A stretch of DNA of 35,078 nucleotides, taken from positions 43,414 through 78,491 of the forward strand of contig NZ_NUUX01000015.1 in NCBI RefSeq assembly GCF_002564465.1. Reading direction: 5' to 3'. Below, one piece after another: positions 14,176 to 23,110 of the stretch (its first letter is position 1; each line of letters opens with the position of its first letter). A program made the position numbers and the translations under genes. The stretch comes from Bacillus sp. AFS088145 (GTDB lineage Bacteria; Bacillota; Bacilli; Bacillales; Bacillaceae_G). The notes under the pieces are model-generated. The model ran no database searches. It saw only the letters and a program-made list of their open reading frames with translations, and had not been told where the DNA came from.

Positions 14176-15492
14176 TTATTTAGGTGAGCCTTGTTCAGTT
14201 TGTAAATTTTGTTTATCCCACATTCTAAAGAATGGGAAGTAAATTAAGAATGCTACAACAAGATTAATCAATTGCATTGCAGAACCTCTCCAGTTACCAC
14301 CAGTTGCTAGCCAACCGCCGATAATTGGTGGAGTCGTCCAAGGAATTGCAATACCATGTGTTTTTGGAGCAAATCCCGTTTTCATTCCTATATATGTGGT
14401 TACAACAAGTACTAATGGCGTTAGAATAAATGGAACTAAAAGCAATGGATTCATTACTACAGGCGCACCGAACGTAATTGGTTCATTAATATTGAAAATA
14501 CCAGGTCCAATCGATAGCCTTCCTAGTTGTTTTGCATGCTGACTCTTTGCAAATAATAGCATCATAAGTGCAAAACAAATTGTTGCACCAGAACCACCCA
14601 TGTAGATGAAGATATCAAAGAATTGTTGTGTAACGACATTTGGCATTGCATGATGAGCTTGAAGTGCTAAACGGTTTGCATCAGTTGCTGCTAACCATAC
14701 TGGGCCCATTACACCACCAACAATTGCCGCACCGTGTAAACCAACTGACCATAATAATTGAATTAATAATACAGCAATTAACGCGCCAGCTAATGATCCA
14801 CCAAGTCTACTAAGTGGATCTTGTAATAGATCCCCAACGACATTGTGTAAAGTTTCATAGTGTGTATGTTCAATTAATAAACGAATAATCCATACTAAAA
14901 GAATAACTAGAAATGCAGGGAATAATGCAACGAATGATTTACTTACACTAGGTGGTACACCATCCGGCATCTTAATAACAAAATTCCTTTGAATTACCCA
15001 TCTATAAATTTCAGTTGAGAATAACGCGATTATAATAGCAACAAACAGACCCTTACTTCCTAAAAATGCCATAGGGAGTACTCCGCCTACTTTAATAGCA
15101 GCAGTTGCCCCATCTGGCGTAAACATTGTGAAGTATGGTGTTGATAAAATAAATGAAGCAATCGAGATCGCACCAGCATTCAATGCATCTACTTTGTAAT
15201 GTTCAGCGAGTCGATATGCAATACCAAATCCTGCAATGAGCGCCATTATATCAAATGAAGCACTTACAGGATAAAGCAGCTTTATTTGCCAAGCTGCACC
15301 GAATGTTTTTGCCATAAAATCTGGATATCCGTCAAACGGTAAGAAGCCTAAGATTAAGAAAATCGAACCGACAATAATAAGAGGCAGTGTTAAAATAATT
15401 CCATCACGTAATGCTTGCAAGTGTTTTTGACCTGCAATTTTACCAGCAACAGGCATTACTTTCTCTTCTAACATTTGAGTAAAGTTGGCCAT
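14176..15492 (-). CDS. PTS cellobiose/chitobiose-type IIC permease
   Basis: A membrane permease of about 438 residues with roughly ten hydrophobic helices. It has the family's N-terminal region LRDGIILTLPLIIVGSIFLI and the substrate-site loop FNINEPITFGAPVVMNP near residues 334-350. It carries the disaccharide across the membrane while it is phosphorylated by IIB. The ATG at 15492 is preferred over the adjacent GTG at 15495: AGGGG then has 9-nt spacing. It follows the IIB gene by 22 bp. Downstream comes the unusual palindromic gap. Confidence 0.92.
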   Translation of the reverse strand: MANFTQMLEEKVMPVAGKIAGQKHLQALRDGIILTLPLIIVGSIFLILGFLPFDGYPDFMAKTFGAAWQIKLLYPVSASFDIMALIAGFGIAYRLAEHYKVDALNAGAISIASFILSTPYFTMFTPDGATAAIKVGGVLPMAFLGSKGLFVAIIIALFSTEIYRWVIQRNFVIKMPDGVPPSVSKSFVALFPAFLVILLVWIIRLLIEHTHYETLHNVVGDLLQDPLSRLGGSLAGALIAVLLIQLLWSVGLHGAAIVGGVMGPVWLAATDANRLALQAHHAMPNVVTQQFFDIFIYMGGSGATICFALMMLLFAKSQHAKQLGRLSIGPGIFNINEPITFGAPVVMNPLLLVPFILTPLVLVVTTYIGMKTGFAPKTHGIAIPWTTPPIIGGWLATGGNWRGSAMQLINLVVAFLIYFPFFRMWDKQNLQTEQGSPK

Positions 15493-15514
15493 CACGAATC
15501 ACCCCTATATGAAA

Positions 15515-15820
15515 TTATGAACCTATTAAATCGATTGCAAATTTCAGGACCTCTGCTCCTTTACACATCCCGTAATGAACCGGATTGATGGCATCAACTG
15601 GTATTCCTTTTTGTAAACCTTCTTTTTTTAATTGTGGGAGTAGATACCTTACTTGGGGACCTACAAGTAATACATCTGCTTGATCAAGATGATTTTTAAC
15701 ATCATTAGCACTCACTGCCCAAATCCTTGCATCGATTCCTTCAGATTTTGCAGCAGCTTCCATTTTTGTAACTAATAAACTTGTAGACATACCGGCAGCA
15801 CAACATAATAATATGTTCAT
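15515..15820 (-). CDS. PTS lactose/cellobiose-type IIB component
   Basis: A 101-residue cytoplasmic phosphocarrier. The phospho-cysteine is Cys7 in [15 protein letters not shown]; Cys6 beside it is a small variation. It accepts phosphate from IIA and passes it to the sugar at IIC. It is the first gene of the operon, with a strong AAAGGGGGA site and a cre box 21 bp upstream. No dedicated activator (LicR, ChbR or LevR type) gene lies next to the operon. Confidence 0.9.
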   Translation of the reverse strand: MNILLCCAAGMSTSLLVTKMEAAAKSEGIDARIWAVSANDVKNHLDQADVLLVGPQVRYLLPQLKKEGLQKGIPVDAINPVHYGMCKGAEVLKFAIDLIGS

Positions 15821-15840
15821 TTAATCCCCCTTTCTCTCTA

Positions 15841-15855
15841 AAGAAAACGCTTACA
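15841..15855. promoter_or_regulatory. CcpA cre box upstream of the PTS operon
   Basis: AAGAAAACGCTTACA matches WTGAAARCGYTTWNN at all defined positions but one. It sits just upstream of the IIB ribosome binding site, a normal place for carbon catabolite repression. Confidence 0.7.
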
Positions 15856-16180
15856 ATGCAATTAAACTTCTACTTACAAGCAGACTCTATCCCTTACCTC
15901 TCTCCCTCTAGAATTTTAATCTCAAGAAATATATATTCACCGTTTTGGACATTAGGACAAATACAAAAAATATTTTTCCACTAATTGAACTCTATAAATT
16001 CCTACTCCTAAAGTCGCTTAAAATAAAGCTTTGTACAAGCCTAAAGTATGATAACTTGTCAGAATTAACTGGCAGGATTTTGTATTTAAACTATCTGAAA
16101 AAACTCTCGTATTTGTAATAAATAATGCATGTATTTTGAACTGAAATGCTAGTTTTCCATTTTTAAATCTAGTAAAAATG

Positions 16181-16219
16181 AAAAGGAAATGGTTCTAACT
16201 CAAACCATTTCCTTTTTTT
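16181..16219. terminator. Hairpin terminator, better on the plus strand
   Basis: A 14-bp perfect stem AAAAGGAAATGGTT / AACCATTTCCTTTT is followed by T on the plus strand and by TTTTCATTTTT-like sequence on the minus strand. No plus-strand gene precedes it, so in practice it probably serves ypeB or blocks stray transcription. Confidence 0.7.
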
Positions 16220-16257
16220 ATCTTCATTAATATTAGGAAAATCTTTAAAATTACATA

Positions 16258-16286
16258 GAGGACTTAAGTTACATACTTAGGTCCTC
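16258..16286 (-). terminator. Hairpin directly after ypeB
   Basis: GAGGACTTAAGT / ACTTAGGTCCTC pair over 12 bp with one mismatch or wobble and a 5-nt loop, 21 nt beyond the ypeB stop. The T-tract on the minus strand is poor, so it may act together with the hairpin at 16181. Confidence 0.5.
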
Positions 16287-16307
16287 ATCGTTAAAAAAGT
16301 ATGGGCT

Positions 16308-17648
16308 TCAGTCGTAGTTTTCGACTAAGACATTCAATTTTTTAATCTGTTCTTCTACACCAGTATCCGCATTCACGAATATTTGATATGTGTCATTACC
16401 TCGTGTTCCTACAAATTCATAACAAAGTACTTCTTGATTCAATTTATTTAAAATGATCGCTTGGCGCTCTTCCATTATTTTTAAGTTTGAATTAATACTA
16501 TTTCTAGCTTCTTCAACCGATCGTTTCGGCTTTGGAATCGTTCGTTTTGTATATGCTGCTAAATAATTTTTTGCTGAAAATCCTACAATACTTCCGTCAT
16601 CAAGAGCAATCTTCATCGTAACTGATTCTGGATAGATTCTTACGCCGTCCTGTTTTGTTACGTATGTAAATACACCAATCGTATCATATTGCGAGCTTTC
16701 TGTTAGTTCCATATTGGAGAATTTATTACGTTCTAAAAATTTCAGACCGTTAATTGAAGCTTGATTTAAATCGATTTTTTGCGCTTTAATATCACGACTA
16801 TCAATAACCCAGACTGGATATCCTCCCTTTTCAGTAATATCCATATAAACTTCACTATTTGTTTTTGGTTCCCTAATTTCTAAGCTATAATACCGATCTT
16901 CTAATTTTTCACCTGTAAGACTAACTTTTATTTGTGCGGTACTATTTAATTCAAGAAACTTTTTCGCAATGTCCTTCGCTTGCTCTGGCGTTATTTTTTT
17001 GCCTTTTACATTCGAAAGGCTAGCACGGTTTACTTTATAATTTGTCAGTGATGGGTCTGCATTGGCATCGGAATAGGTCATTACATTCCTTTCCACTGAC
17101 TTGAATCCATCAATAATGACGTTATTTTTCGGATTTTGATCTTTTGCATAAGCAAGCTCTACATCCATCCAACGTAATTTATTCTCAAATACCATATGCT
17201 GAACTTTTCTAATCTCCCCTTGAATTTCAGCAGAGTTATCATATAACTTTTGCAGTGTTGCGTATTCATTTTGGGTCAAAGGTTCTTTATCTAAATCTCT
17301 TACTGCAGTTCGATAACTAAAATCACCAATATTTGTTAGAAATTCTTCCGTCTTATTAACTGGTAATAGTCTCAAAGGAAGTTGCCCTACGTTAGATCTA
17401 GCTTGAGAAGTTAGTCCCCATACTTCAACCAGCGCTGGAGAGAGAGATGACTTTGATTTCATTGCTAAAGTATCGCCAATTTTATCATGTAATAAATCTA
17501 ATTCATAAGTTAGTTCATGAAATGCCCGTTGATAGTTGTTTTCTGCCTGGATATTGATTTCGTTTTTAGCCTTTTGCTCTGTATAACCCCAATATGATGT
17601 TCCGATAAGTCCAATTGCTAACACACCTATTGCAGCTTCCTTAATCAC
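16308..17648 (-). CDS. ypeB: Spore germination protein YpeB
   Basis: A 446-residue protein with an N-terminal membrane anchor (about residues 4-22), a helical N-terminal domain and C-terminal repeated PepSY-like domains (for example around TPEQAKDIAKKFLELN, residues about 212-228). YpeB is made in the forespore and stabilises the cortex-lytic enzyme SleB; each needs the other to persist in the spore. It follows sleB by 16 bp with AAAGGAGTG and a GTG start, the usual sleB-ypeB operon. Length and gene order match the family. Confidence 0.93.
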   Translation of the reverse strand: MIKEAAIGVLAIGLIGTSYWGYTEQKAKNEINIQAENNYQRAFHELTYELDLLHDKIGDTLAMKSKSSLSPALVEVWGLTSQARSNVGQLPLRLLPVNKTEEFLTNIGDFSYRTAVRDLDKEPLTQNEYATLQKLYDNSAEIQGEIRKVQHMVFENKLRWMDVELAYAKDQNPKNNVIIDGFKSVERNVMTYSDANADPSLTNYKVNRASLSNVKGKKITPEQAKDIAKKFLELNSTAQIKVSLTGEKLEDRYYSLEIREPKTNSEVYMDITEKGGYPVWVIDSRDIKAQKIDLNQASINGLKFLERNKFSNMELTESSQYDTIGVFTYVTKQDGVRIYPESVTMKIALDDGSIVGFSAKNYLAAYTKRTIPKPKRSVEEARNSINSNLKIMEERQAIILNKLNQEVLCYEFVGTRGNDTYQIFVNADTGVEEQIKKLNVLVENYD

Positions 17649-17664
17649 TTAAAACACTCCTTTC

Positions 17665-18378
17665 TTATCGGCAAAATATATGTCTACCAATTTGTTTTAT
17701 TTGTGGTCTGCTCCAAATCCAAGCACTTGTCGCTGTGTCTGGATTAAAATAATAAAGTGCACTTTCACTCGGATCCCAACCATTTACAGCATCTAAAACA
17801 GCTTTTTTGGCCGTCTCATTTGGTGTTAAATAGATTTGTCCGTCAGATACAGCGGTAAATGCACCCGGCTCAAAAATAACACCTGACACAGTGTTTGGAA
17901 ACGATGAATTGCTAACGCGATTCAGAATTACTGCAGCAACTGCTACTTGTCCGATATACGGTTCACCACGTGATTCACCATAAACTGCATTAGCCATTAG
18001 CTGAATATCATTTTGTGAATAACCATTTGGAACATTCGATCCAGCACCTGCATTTTCACCTTTTTCATATTTTGTAGCTTTTACGAGCATCGCTTTTGTC
18101 TTAGCTCCAACAACCCCATCGACAGGCATTCCGAAATTATTTTGGAAATTCCTAACCGCCCAATATGTGTTGTACCCAAACACACCATCGACCTTGCTAG
18201 TGTAATAACCGTTGTATTTTAACCGAGTCTGTAATTCAATAACATCTTCTCCTGTAGCACCCATTTGAAGTACTTGGCTTGTAAAAGCATTTACACTGTT
18301 AAGTTGAACATTACAAAAGAAACTAAAAAATACTATTAGTAATATTAAAGGACCTTTTAAGAAAACTAGTTTCCTCAT
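17665..18378 (-). CDS. sleB: Spore cortex-lytic enzyme SleB
   Basis: A 237-residue secreted lytic transglycosylase that cleaves spore cortex during germination. It has a signal peptide (to about residue 31, NAF), a peptidoglycan-binding domain (GATGEDVIELQTRLKYNGYY...DGVVGAKTKAML, about 40-95) and a hydrolase_2 catalytic domain (from about 122). The catalytic glutamate lies in YGESRGEPYIGQVAVA. It ends in the characteristic IGRHIFCR. The linker between domains is short, so the protein is shorter than B. subtilis SleB. AGGAGG precedes the ATG. A forespore (sigma-G) promoter is expected upstream, but I could not pick one with confidence. Confidence 0.95.
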   Translation of the reverse strand: MRKLVFLKGPLILLIVFFSFFCNVQLNSVNAFTSQVLQMGATGEDVIELQTRLKYNGYYTSKVDGVFGYNTYWAVRNFQNNFGMPVDGVVGAKTKAMLVKATKYEKGENAGAGSNVPNGYSQNDIQLMANAVYGESRGEPYIGQVAVAAVILNRVSNSSFPNTVSGVIFEPGAFTAVSDGQIYLTPNETAKKAVLDAVNGWDPSESALYYFNPDTATSAWIWSRPQIKQIGRHIFCR

Positions 18379-18507
18379 CTCAAACCTCCTAAAGTATAAT
18401 TATCTCTTTTTGTATTTTTTTCAAGAACCACCAATTTATGTAAATACTTTTAAAATGCAATAAGATTTCTTTCCAAAGTCTAAAAATAAGTCAGTTTTTC
18501 ACCCAAT

Positions 18508-18530
18508 AAAAAAGGGACCTTTTGGCCCCG
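18508..18530 (-). terminator. Terminator of the glycosyltransferase/LtaS-like operon
   Basis: On the minus strand GGGGCC-AAAA-GGTCCC (one G-T pair) is followed by six T. It begins five bases after the stop codon. Confidence 0.85.
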
Positions 18531-18533
18531 TTT

Positions 18534-20300
18534 TTACTTTCTATTAAAGGTTATACCTTCTCCATATACTCGATCATAGATTACCCAATCCCAAATATCA
18601 TTTGAATGATTTTGAAGTACCCAATCATACCATGAATGTTCAATCTGATCGTTTGTTAGAACTTTCATTAGAAGAGGTGCAATTTCGTAGGATTCTAATT
18701 TAAGATTTCCTTTTTCTAAAAATGGCTTCGAATAGTTTCTAATCTTGTCCATTGTATTTTTGTCATTACTCCAAATCCACATCGGTGTTTCATTATACCA
18801 ATCTTCTCCTTCAATCTTCTCCACTGGTGCTCCCCAATGCTCGTATGTTGCCTTTTTATCGCCAAATGTTGGACGATGGTCACCATAAAAAAGGACAATT
18901 GTAGGATTCTTACGTTTTTTTATTTCTTGCCATACTGAAACAAGAGAATTGCCGCTTTTATAAATACCACTTGCATAACTCTCCACTTTTCCTTTTAACT
19001 CTTCATCCATCGGTACTCCACTAACTTTCATGTTCTCTTCAGGAAAATGGCCTTTTCGCCAGTCAAAATGATTTTGCATTGTCACAAAAAATACAAATTG
19101 GCTCCCTTTTTTATTCATTAATGATAATGCTTTTTTCGAGCTACACTCGTCTGATAAATAAGAACCAAATTTTTGGCAAGAAGATAAATCTGCCTCTGAC
19201 AAGAACCGATTAAATCCTATGTTAGGATAAACTTCTTTTCGTTTGAAAAATGATGTTTTAAATGGATGAAGGGCTATTGTATCCATACCGAAGTGTCTAA
19301 CATCATGAATGAAACTTGGTGAAAGTCTATTCCCCATTTTTCCTTCTTGGTATGGTGTCCGATCTTCGAATTTCCGTTTTAATTTTAGACTAGTTAATAC
19401 TTCAAACTCCTCGTTAGCCGTCCGTCCTCCAAATGTATTACTTATTAGAGTTCCATGAATACCTTCATTTATAGAGCGAAGAGGTGCATTTGGATCAGTG
19501 TTCCATTTTAATTTCATGTCATCTAGCATACTGTATGCTTCACTTTGAATCACTAAAATATCTGGTAATTGTTTCGGTTTAGAAAGTGGTTTTAAAGAAT
19601 TGATTTCTTTAATGACCTCATTTTTTACTTTATTAGTTACATTAGGTTCTCCACGTTTGCTATTTACATAAGTTACTAAAAATGCTGGATACATACCATA
19701 TCTTTCAACACTAGTCTCGTAATTCCAAGGTATATATTGTACATTTGAGTTTTTAACAAAATAAGCATAGCCTTCTTTTGAACCAAATGTAAAAAAGACT
19801 CCAAGTAATACGATTAGTAAAAAACGTAGACTATTTTTCCTTGCAGAAGCATTTCTCCATTTTTTATAGGCAAAGAAAGTCCCTAAAAAAAGAAATGTTA
19901 TGATTCCAATTAGCCCTCCCCATTTGAGAAGAAATGGAAGCTTTGAAAATTGTAAAAAAACGATTGGGTCACGTAGGAAAAATAAGTCACTTGGATGAAA
20001 AGGCTCTCCGGTATATTTTATTTTTTCTGATAGTGCATATGAAAAAATTCCAATTGAACCTACAATCGTGATTAAAATCCACCAAACATTAAAGCCTAGA
20101 GCAGAAAGTCCAATTACTAGTATTGAAACAACAACTGACACAATCACAAAGTTCCATTTAAAAAAATCCGTGATAATCCAATTCTGATAAAGATTCACAT
20201 TGTTCTTCCACAAATAATTATGTGACCAAACAACAAGTAAATAGCTACAGACCAATCCGATTAGAATTGGTCCTAGCAAATTAAAACTCTTTTTAATCAT
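18534..20300 (-). CDS. LtaS-like alkaline-phosphatase-fold transferase (LTA synthase family)
   Basis: A 588-residue membrane enzyme. Five hydrophobic helices occupy residues 8-175 and an extracellular sulfatase-type domain starts near 245. Catalytic and metal residues are visible: Glu254 in IQSEAYS, nucleophile Thr294 in FGGRTANEEFEVLTS, His411 in MQNHF, and Asp474-His475 in GDHRPTFG. LtaS proper transfers glycerol-phosphate to build lipoteichoic acid. The GGRTANEEFE nucleophile motif belongs to the wider family that includes other polymer-modifying phosphotransferases, so true LTA synthase activity is uncertain. It is the last gene of an operon with a glycosyltransferase, which suggests decoration of a surface glycan with a phospho-group. 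Confidence 0.88.
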   Translation of the reverse strand: MIKKSFNLLGPILIGLVCSYLLVVWSHNYLWKNNVNLYQNWIITDFFKWNFVIVSVVVSILVIGLSALGFNVWWILITIVGSIGIFSYALSEKIKYTGEPFHPSDLFFLRDPIVFLQFSKLPFLLKWGGLIGIITFLFLGTFFAYKKWRNASARKNSLRFLLIVLLGVFFTFGSKEGYAYFVKNSNVQYIPWNYETSVERYGMYPAFLVTYVNSKRGEPNVTNKVKNEVIKEINSLKPLSKPKQLPDILVIQSEAYSMLDDMKLKWNTDPNAPLRSINEGIHGTLISNTFGGRTANEEFEVLTSLKLKRKFEDRTPYQEGKMGNRLSPSFIHDVRHFGMDTIALHPFKTSFFKRKEVYPNIGFNRFLSEADLSSCQKFGSYLSDECSSKKALSLMNKKGSQFVFFVTMQNHFDWRKGHFPEENMKVSGVPMDEELKGKVESYASGIYKSGNSLVSVWQEIKKRKNPTIVLFYGDHRPTFGDKKATYEHWGAPVEKIEGEDWYNETPMWIWSNDKNTMDKIRNYSKPFLEKGNLKLESYEIAPLLMKVLTNDQIEHSWYDWVLQNHSNDIWDWVIYDRVYGEGITFNRK

Positions 20301-20353
20301 GAAGAATCTACCCTTTACAAAATTATTATCATTAACTTTGTTTATTGTCGTTT

Positions 20354-22606
20354 TTACATTAATTTCTCATTTGGTAATGCTTCATCAAGTTGGTTGAATT
20401 GTTGAATTAATTTCTCCGTAACTAAAGATTCAAACACTTTAGTAGCACCTTCAATATCGCCAATCTCTGATTTGTATTTCGTTTCAAATCTACTTAGAAT
20501 ACTGCCTTCTTCAAAAATTCCCCATATATTATTCCCACTACCTTTGTAATCGCTCAACTTAGAAGGTAAGTATGGATTAATATTTTTATAATCCTTCGTA
20601 AACGCATCATTAACAATTAGACAATCGAATTTTGTTGTAAAATTTAAAAACTCTAAAAAGTTAACATATGGGTTTACTTTTATATGCTTTTCAATTACTT
20701 CTCCCGAAAGTTCATTTGCAAGTGACTTTGGATCTGAAGTGAAAACATGAAGTTTAATTTTATCCCTTAATTCAGGTTTCGTTAATTTAAGTCCTTCAAT
20801 TATTTCATTTAATTTCCTCGTTTGATAAAACGCTCCAAAGTAACCTAGATTTACTTTATTCTCATCAATTCTATATTTACTTGCCTTAACGTGATAATAT
20901 TGCTTCGGTAATGTCGGTTGATTACAAATTCTAGCTTTATTTAAAATGACTTCTTTCATTTCTTTCATTGGGAACATTTCTGACATGTATTTCAACTGAT
21001 TTTCATTTGTAAAAACAATTTCATCTGCAAATGCATAAGCGATGTATTCACACCAAAAAAACATATTATGATTAAACGCTAGTGGGAATTTTTTTTTCTT
21101 TAAAAGAGCATTTACTTTTTTATAGAACCCTAAATCAATAATTGCTGACTTCCGTTCTTTTCCATGAATATCTAATAAGATTGGATCTGAGAATTCTGCA
21201 ACCCATTTAACCTTTGGATTTTTTAATTTATATTCAAATGCTAAAAAGTGTGAAGCTGGCCAAAGTGCACGGCTATAAATTTTATGATATGTACCGTTTT
21301 TTCTTTCTTTTAACTTTATTTCCTTAAGAGATTTGTTAATAAATTCTTTCATTGACTTCCACTGTTTAAAACTACTAGTAGATGATATTTCCATGCGATT
21401 ATTAATAAAACCATCGACCATTGCATTTTGTCGATAATCAATTTCCCTTACCTTCGACATATTATTATAAATTACATCAACTACTTCATTATTTTCGATA
21501 ATACGCTTAGCCATTACAGTTCCACTTGTATCAACATATGGCGGAAAACAATAAGAAATAATTAAAGAACGCGTCTCTCCATTGTATAACTTAAAATAAG
21601 GAAAATAGACGAAACAATGTTTATTTACTTCTTCAACTACTTTTTCTCTCAATTCATTGCTATTGTTTATATACCTGTCTATAAATCCGTATTGAGCGTG
21701 AATTTTTCCTTTAATGAATTGTTGAATGGTAGGACTATTCGTTTCTCCTAGTAAAACATCAAGATGTTTCATTACTTCCAAACGTTCTTTTACATTAAAT
21801 TCAAATGAATTTTTACGTCTAGAAACTGAATTATCTCTTAAAACTCGATAATAAATTGCCTGCTCTTCTAATGGTACAATCTTTAAGTGAAAATGATGCA
21901 AAGCAAATAATTTAGTAAAAAACACTACATCTTCTCCACTTTTTAAACCGAGTTCGTAGCGTTGGGTTTTTACTTTCTTTGTTGGTATTAATTTACAGGC
22001 ATTCATTGTTAAAACACTATTTAAATCAGTATAAGTATAAACTTTCGTATCTAACGCTTTTTTAATTTGGGAGTTAACAGGATTATTAGGATTACTTTTC
22101 CCTTCTAGATCTACGTCCACAACTTGTGAAATGACAACAGATTCTTCATCAGCATGGTCGAATAGTCTTTCAAGAAAGTTAGGTGAAATGTAATCATCGT
22201 CATCCAAGAATGTAATGTATTTTTTTGATGCTTGTTGAATTCCCATATTTCTAGCAGCTGAAACACTAGCTTCTTCTGAATGAAGAATATTGAAATGATT
22301 AATATGATGTTCCTTAATGAAATTCATCAATATCTCTTCGGTAAGATCTTTTTCTCCATTGATAATAAAGATCACTTCAAAATATTTTGGTGATAAAGTT
22401 TGATTTTTTAATGATTCAATACATTTTTTTATCACTTTTTCACCTTTGTATGTCGGGATGATTACGCTTATACCGTTTATTAATTTTTTAAAATGATATT
22501 CTGAAAATATTAAGTCTTCCGGGATTTCCTTATTCATTCGTTGGTAAATTTCGATCTTAATTTTTTCAATTTCTTCTAATCTTTGCTGAATTTCAAATTT
22601 GTTCAA
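20354..22606 (-). CDS. Two-domain glycosyltransferase (GT2 plus second C-terminal domain)
   Basis: A 750-residue protein. After a short coiled-coil N-terminus, residues 46-270 form a GT-A family 2 transferase: SVIIPTYKGEKVIKKCIESL, then SVSAARNMGI, then the metal/nucleotide site FLDDDDYI. From about residue 350 a second domain begins (SLIISYCFPPYVDTSG), resembling a family 4 or GT-B transferase with YAFADEIVFTNENQ and LGYFGAFYQTRK. Such proteins extend cell-surface polysaccharides or teichoic-acid-like polymers. The start is TTG after GGTGAG, seven bases behind the preceding small gene. I do not know the sugar. LtaS-like gene follows 53 bp downstream. Confidence 0.85.
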   Translation of the reverse strand: MNKFEIQQRLEEIEKIKIEIYQRMNKEIPEDLIFSEYHFKKLINGISVIIPTYKGEKVIKKCIESLKNQTLSPKYFEVIFIINGEKDLTEEILMNFIKEHHINHFNILHSEEASVSAARNMGIQQASKKYITFLDDDDYISPNFLERLFDHADEESVVISQVVDVDLEGKSNPNNPVNSQIKKALDTKVYTYTDLNSVLTMNACKLIPTKKVKTQRYELGLKSGEDVVFFTKLFALHHFHLKIVPLEEQAIYYRVLRDNSVSRRKNSFEFNVKERLEVMKHLDVLLGETNSPTIQQFIKGKIHAQYGFIDRYINNSNELREKVVEEVNKHCFVYFPYFKLYNGETRSLIISYCFPPYVDTSGTVMAKRIIENNEVVDVIYNNMSKVREIDYRQNAMVDGFINNRMEISSTSSFKQWKSMKEFINKSLKEIKLKERKNGTYHKIYSRALWPASHFLAFEYKLKNPKVKWVAEFSDPILLDIHGKERKSAIIDLGFYKKVNALLKKKKFPLAFNHNMFFWCEYIAYAFADEIVFTNENQLKYMSEMFPMKEMKEVILNKARICNQPTLPKQYYHVKASKYRIDENKVNLGYFGAFYQTRKLNEIIEGLKLTKPELRDKIKLHVFTSDPKSLANELSGEVIEKHIKVNPYVNFLEFLNFTTKFDCLIVNDAFTKDYKNINPYLPSKLSDYKGSGNNIWGIFEEGSILSRFETKYKSEIGDIEGATKVFESLVTEKLIQQFNQLDEALPNEKLM

Positions 22607-22613
22607 AACTTAC

Positions 22614-22952
22614 TCACCAACCTCTTAACTTTCTAAAAAGCCATCTTTTAGCTTTCCAATAAAACTGAATTAATCTGCCAAGCTTAGAGTGCATTACTTT
22701 TCGATAACGTTCTTCCATTATTTGAATTTCATTCTCTAGCTTTTCAATATACTTTATATTTTTATAATGCAACTCTAACGCTGTTTCTTCATTAATTAAT
22801 AAGGTTAAGAACTGTTCATAAAACTGAGACTCTATGTCCAAATTATTTAAATTAGATTTAAACTTGTTTAATTTTATAAACCAACTTGGTATTTCTAATT
22901 CATTCTCAATTGTTTCTGCATTTAATGAATGAGTTCTTGGATCGATTGTCAT
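22614..22952 (-). CDS. Small coiled-coil protein at the head of the surface-glycan operon
   Basis: A 112-residue protein with no recognised family. Residues 60-95 are predicted by eye to be coiled coil (LHYKNIKYIEKLENEIQIM and onward). The end is KLGRLIQFYWKAKRWLFRKLRGW-like, basic and amphipathic: the pattern seen at the end of coiled-coil linkers in many glycosyltransferases. It may anchor to the membrane or hold the glycosyltransferase, whose own N-terminus is also coiled coil. The two genes are 7 bp apart. A split from a once-larger glycosyltransferase is another possibility. GGAAGGA precedes the ATG. Confidence 0.7.
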   Translation of the reverse strand: MTIDPRTHSLNAETIENELEIPSWFIKLNKFKSNLNNLDIESQFYEQFLTLLINEETALELHYKNIKYIEKLENEIQIMEERYRKVMHSKLGRLIQFYWKAKRWLFRKLRGW

Positions 22953-23019
22953 CTTGATGAGTCCTTCCTAATAGCTTGAATACTTTATAATATGCCCTAA
23001 ATAAGCAGTTTTTTTTCAT

Positions 23020-23044
23020 GAAATGATGAATTAGAAATCATTTC
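23020..23044. repeat. Hairpin upstream of the surface-glycan operon
   Basis: GAAATGAT / ATCATTTC, an 8-bp perfect inverted repeat with a 9-nt loop, between the EamA terminator and the first gene of the operon. It could be an operator or just a structured leader. There is no T-tract in a useful place. Confidence 0.4.
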
Positions 23045-23051
23045 TTAAGAT

Positions 23052-23087
23052 AAAAAAAAGACAATCACCTTATCGGTAAATTGTCTT
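23052..23087 (-). terminator. Terminator of the EamA transporter gene
   Basis: On the minus strand AAGACAAT...ATTGTCTT with an inner TTACC/GGTG pairing is followed by eight T, 24 nt after the stop. Confidence 0.9.
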
Positions 23088-23110
23088 ATGATACATATAC
23101 TATTTTAAAA

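Larger units (their letters stand above)
15856..16307. other. Intergenic region upstream of the PTS operon and downstream of ypeB
   Basis: About 450 bp without a supportable gene. It should contain the PTS operon promoter. A TTGTCC/AATATA pair on the minus strand near 15930-15960 is possible but weak, and I found no sigma-54 type -24/-12 promoter. The ypeB end is covered by two hairpins listed separately. Confidence 0.45.

Noticed and set aside
15821-15960. Sigma-54 promoter for the PTS operon
   Set aside because: A TTGCA is present but no GG element lies at the required distance, and no LevR-type activator is nearby.
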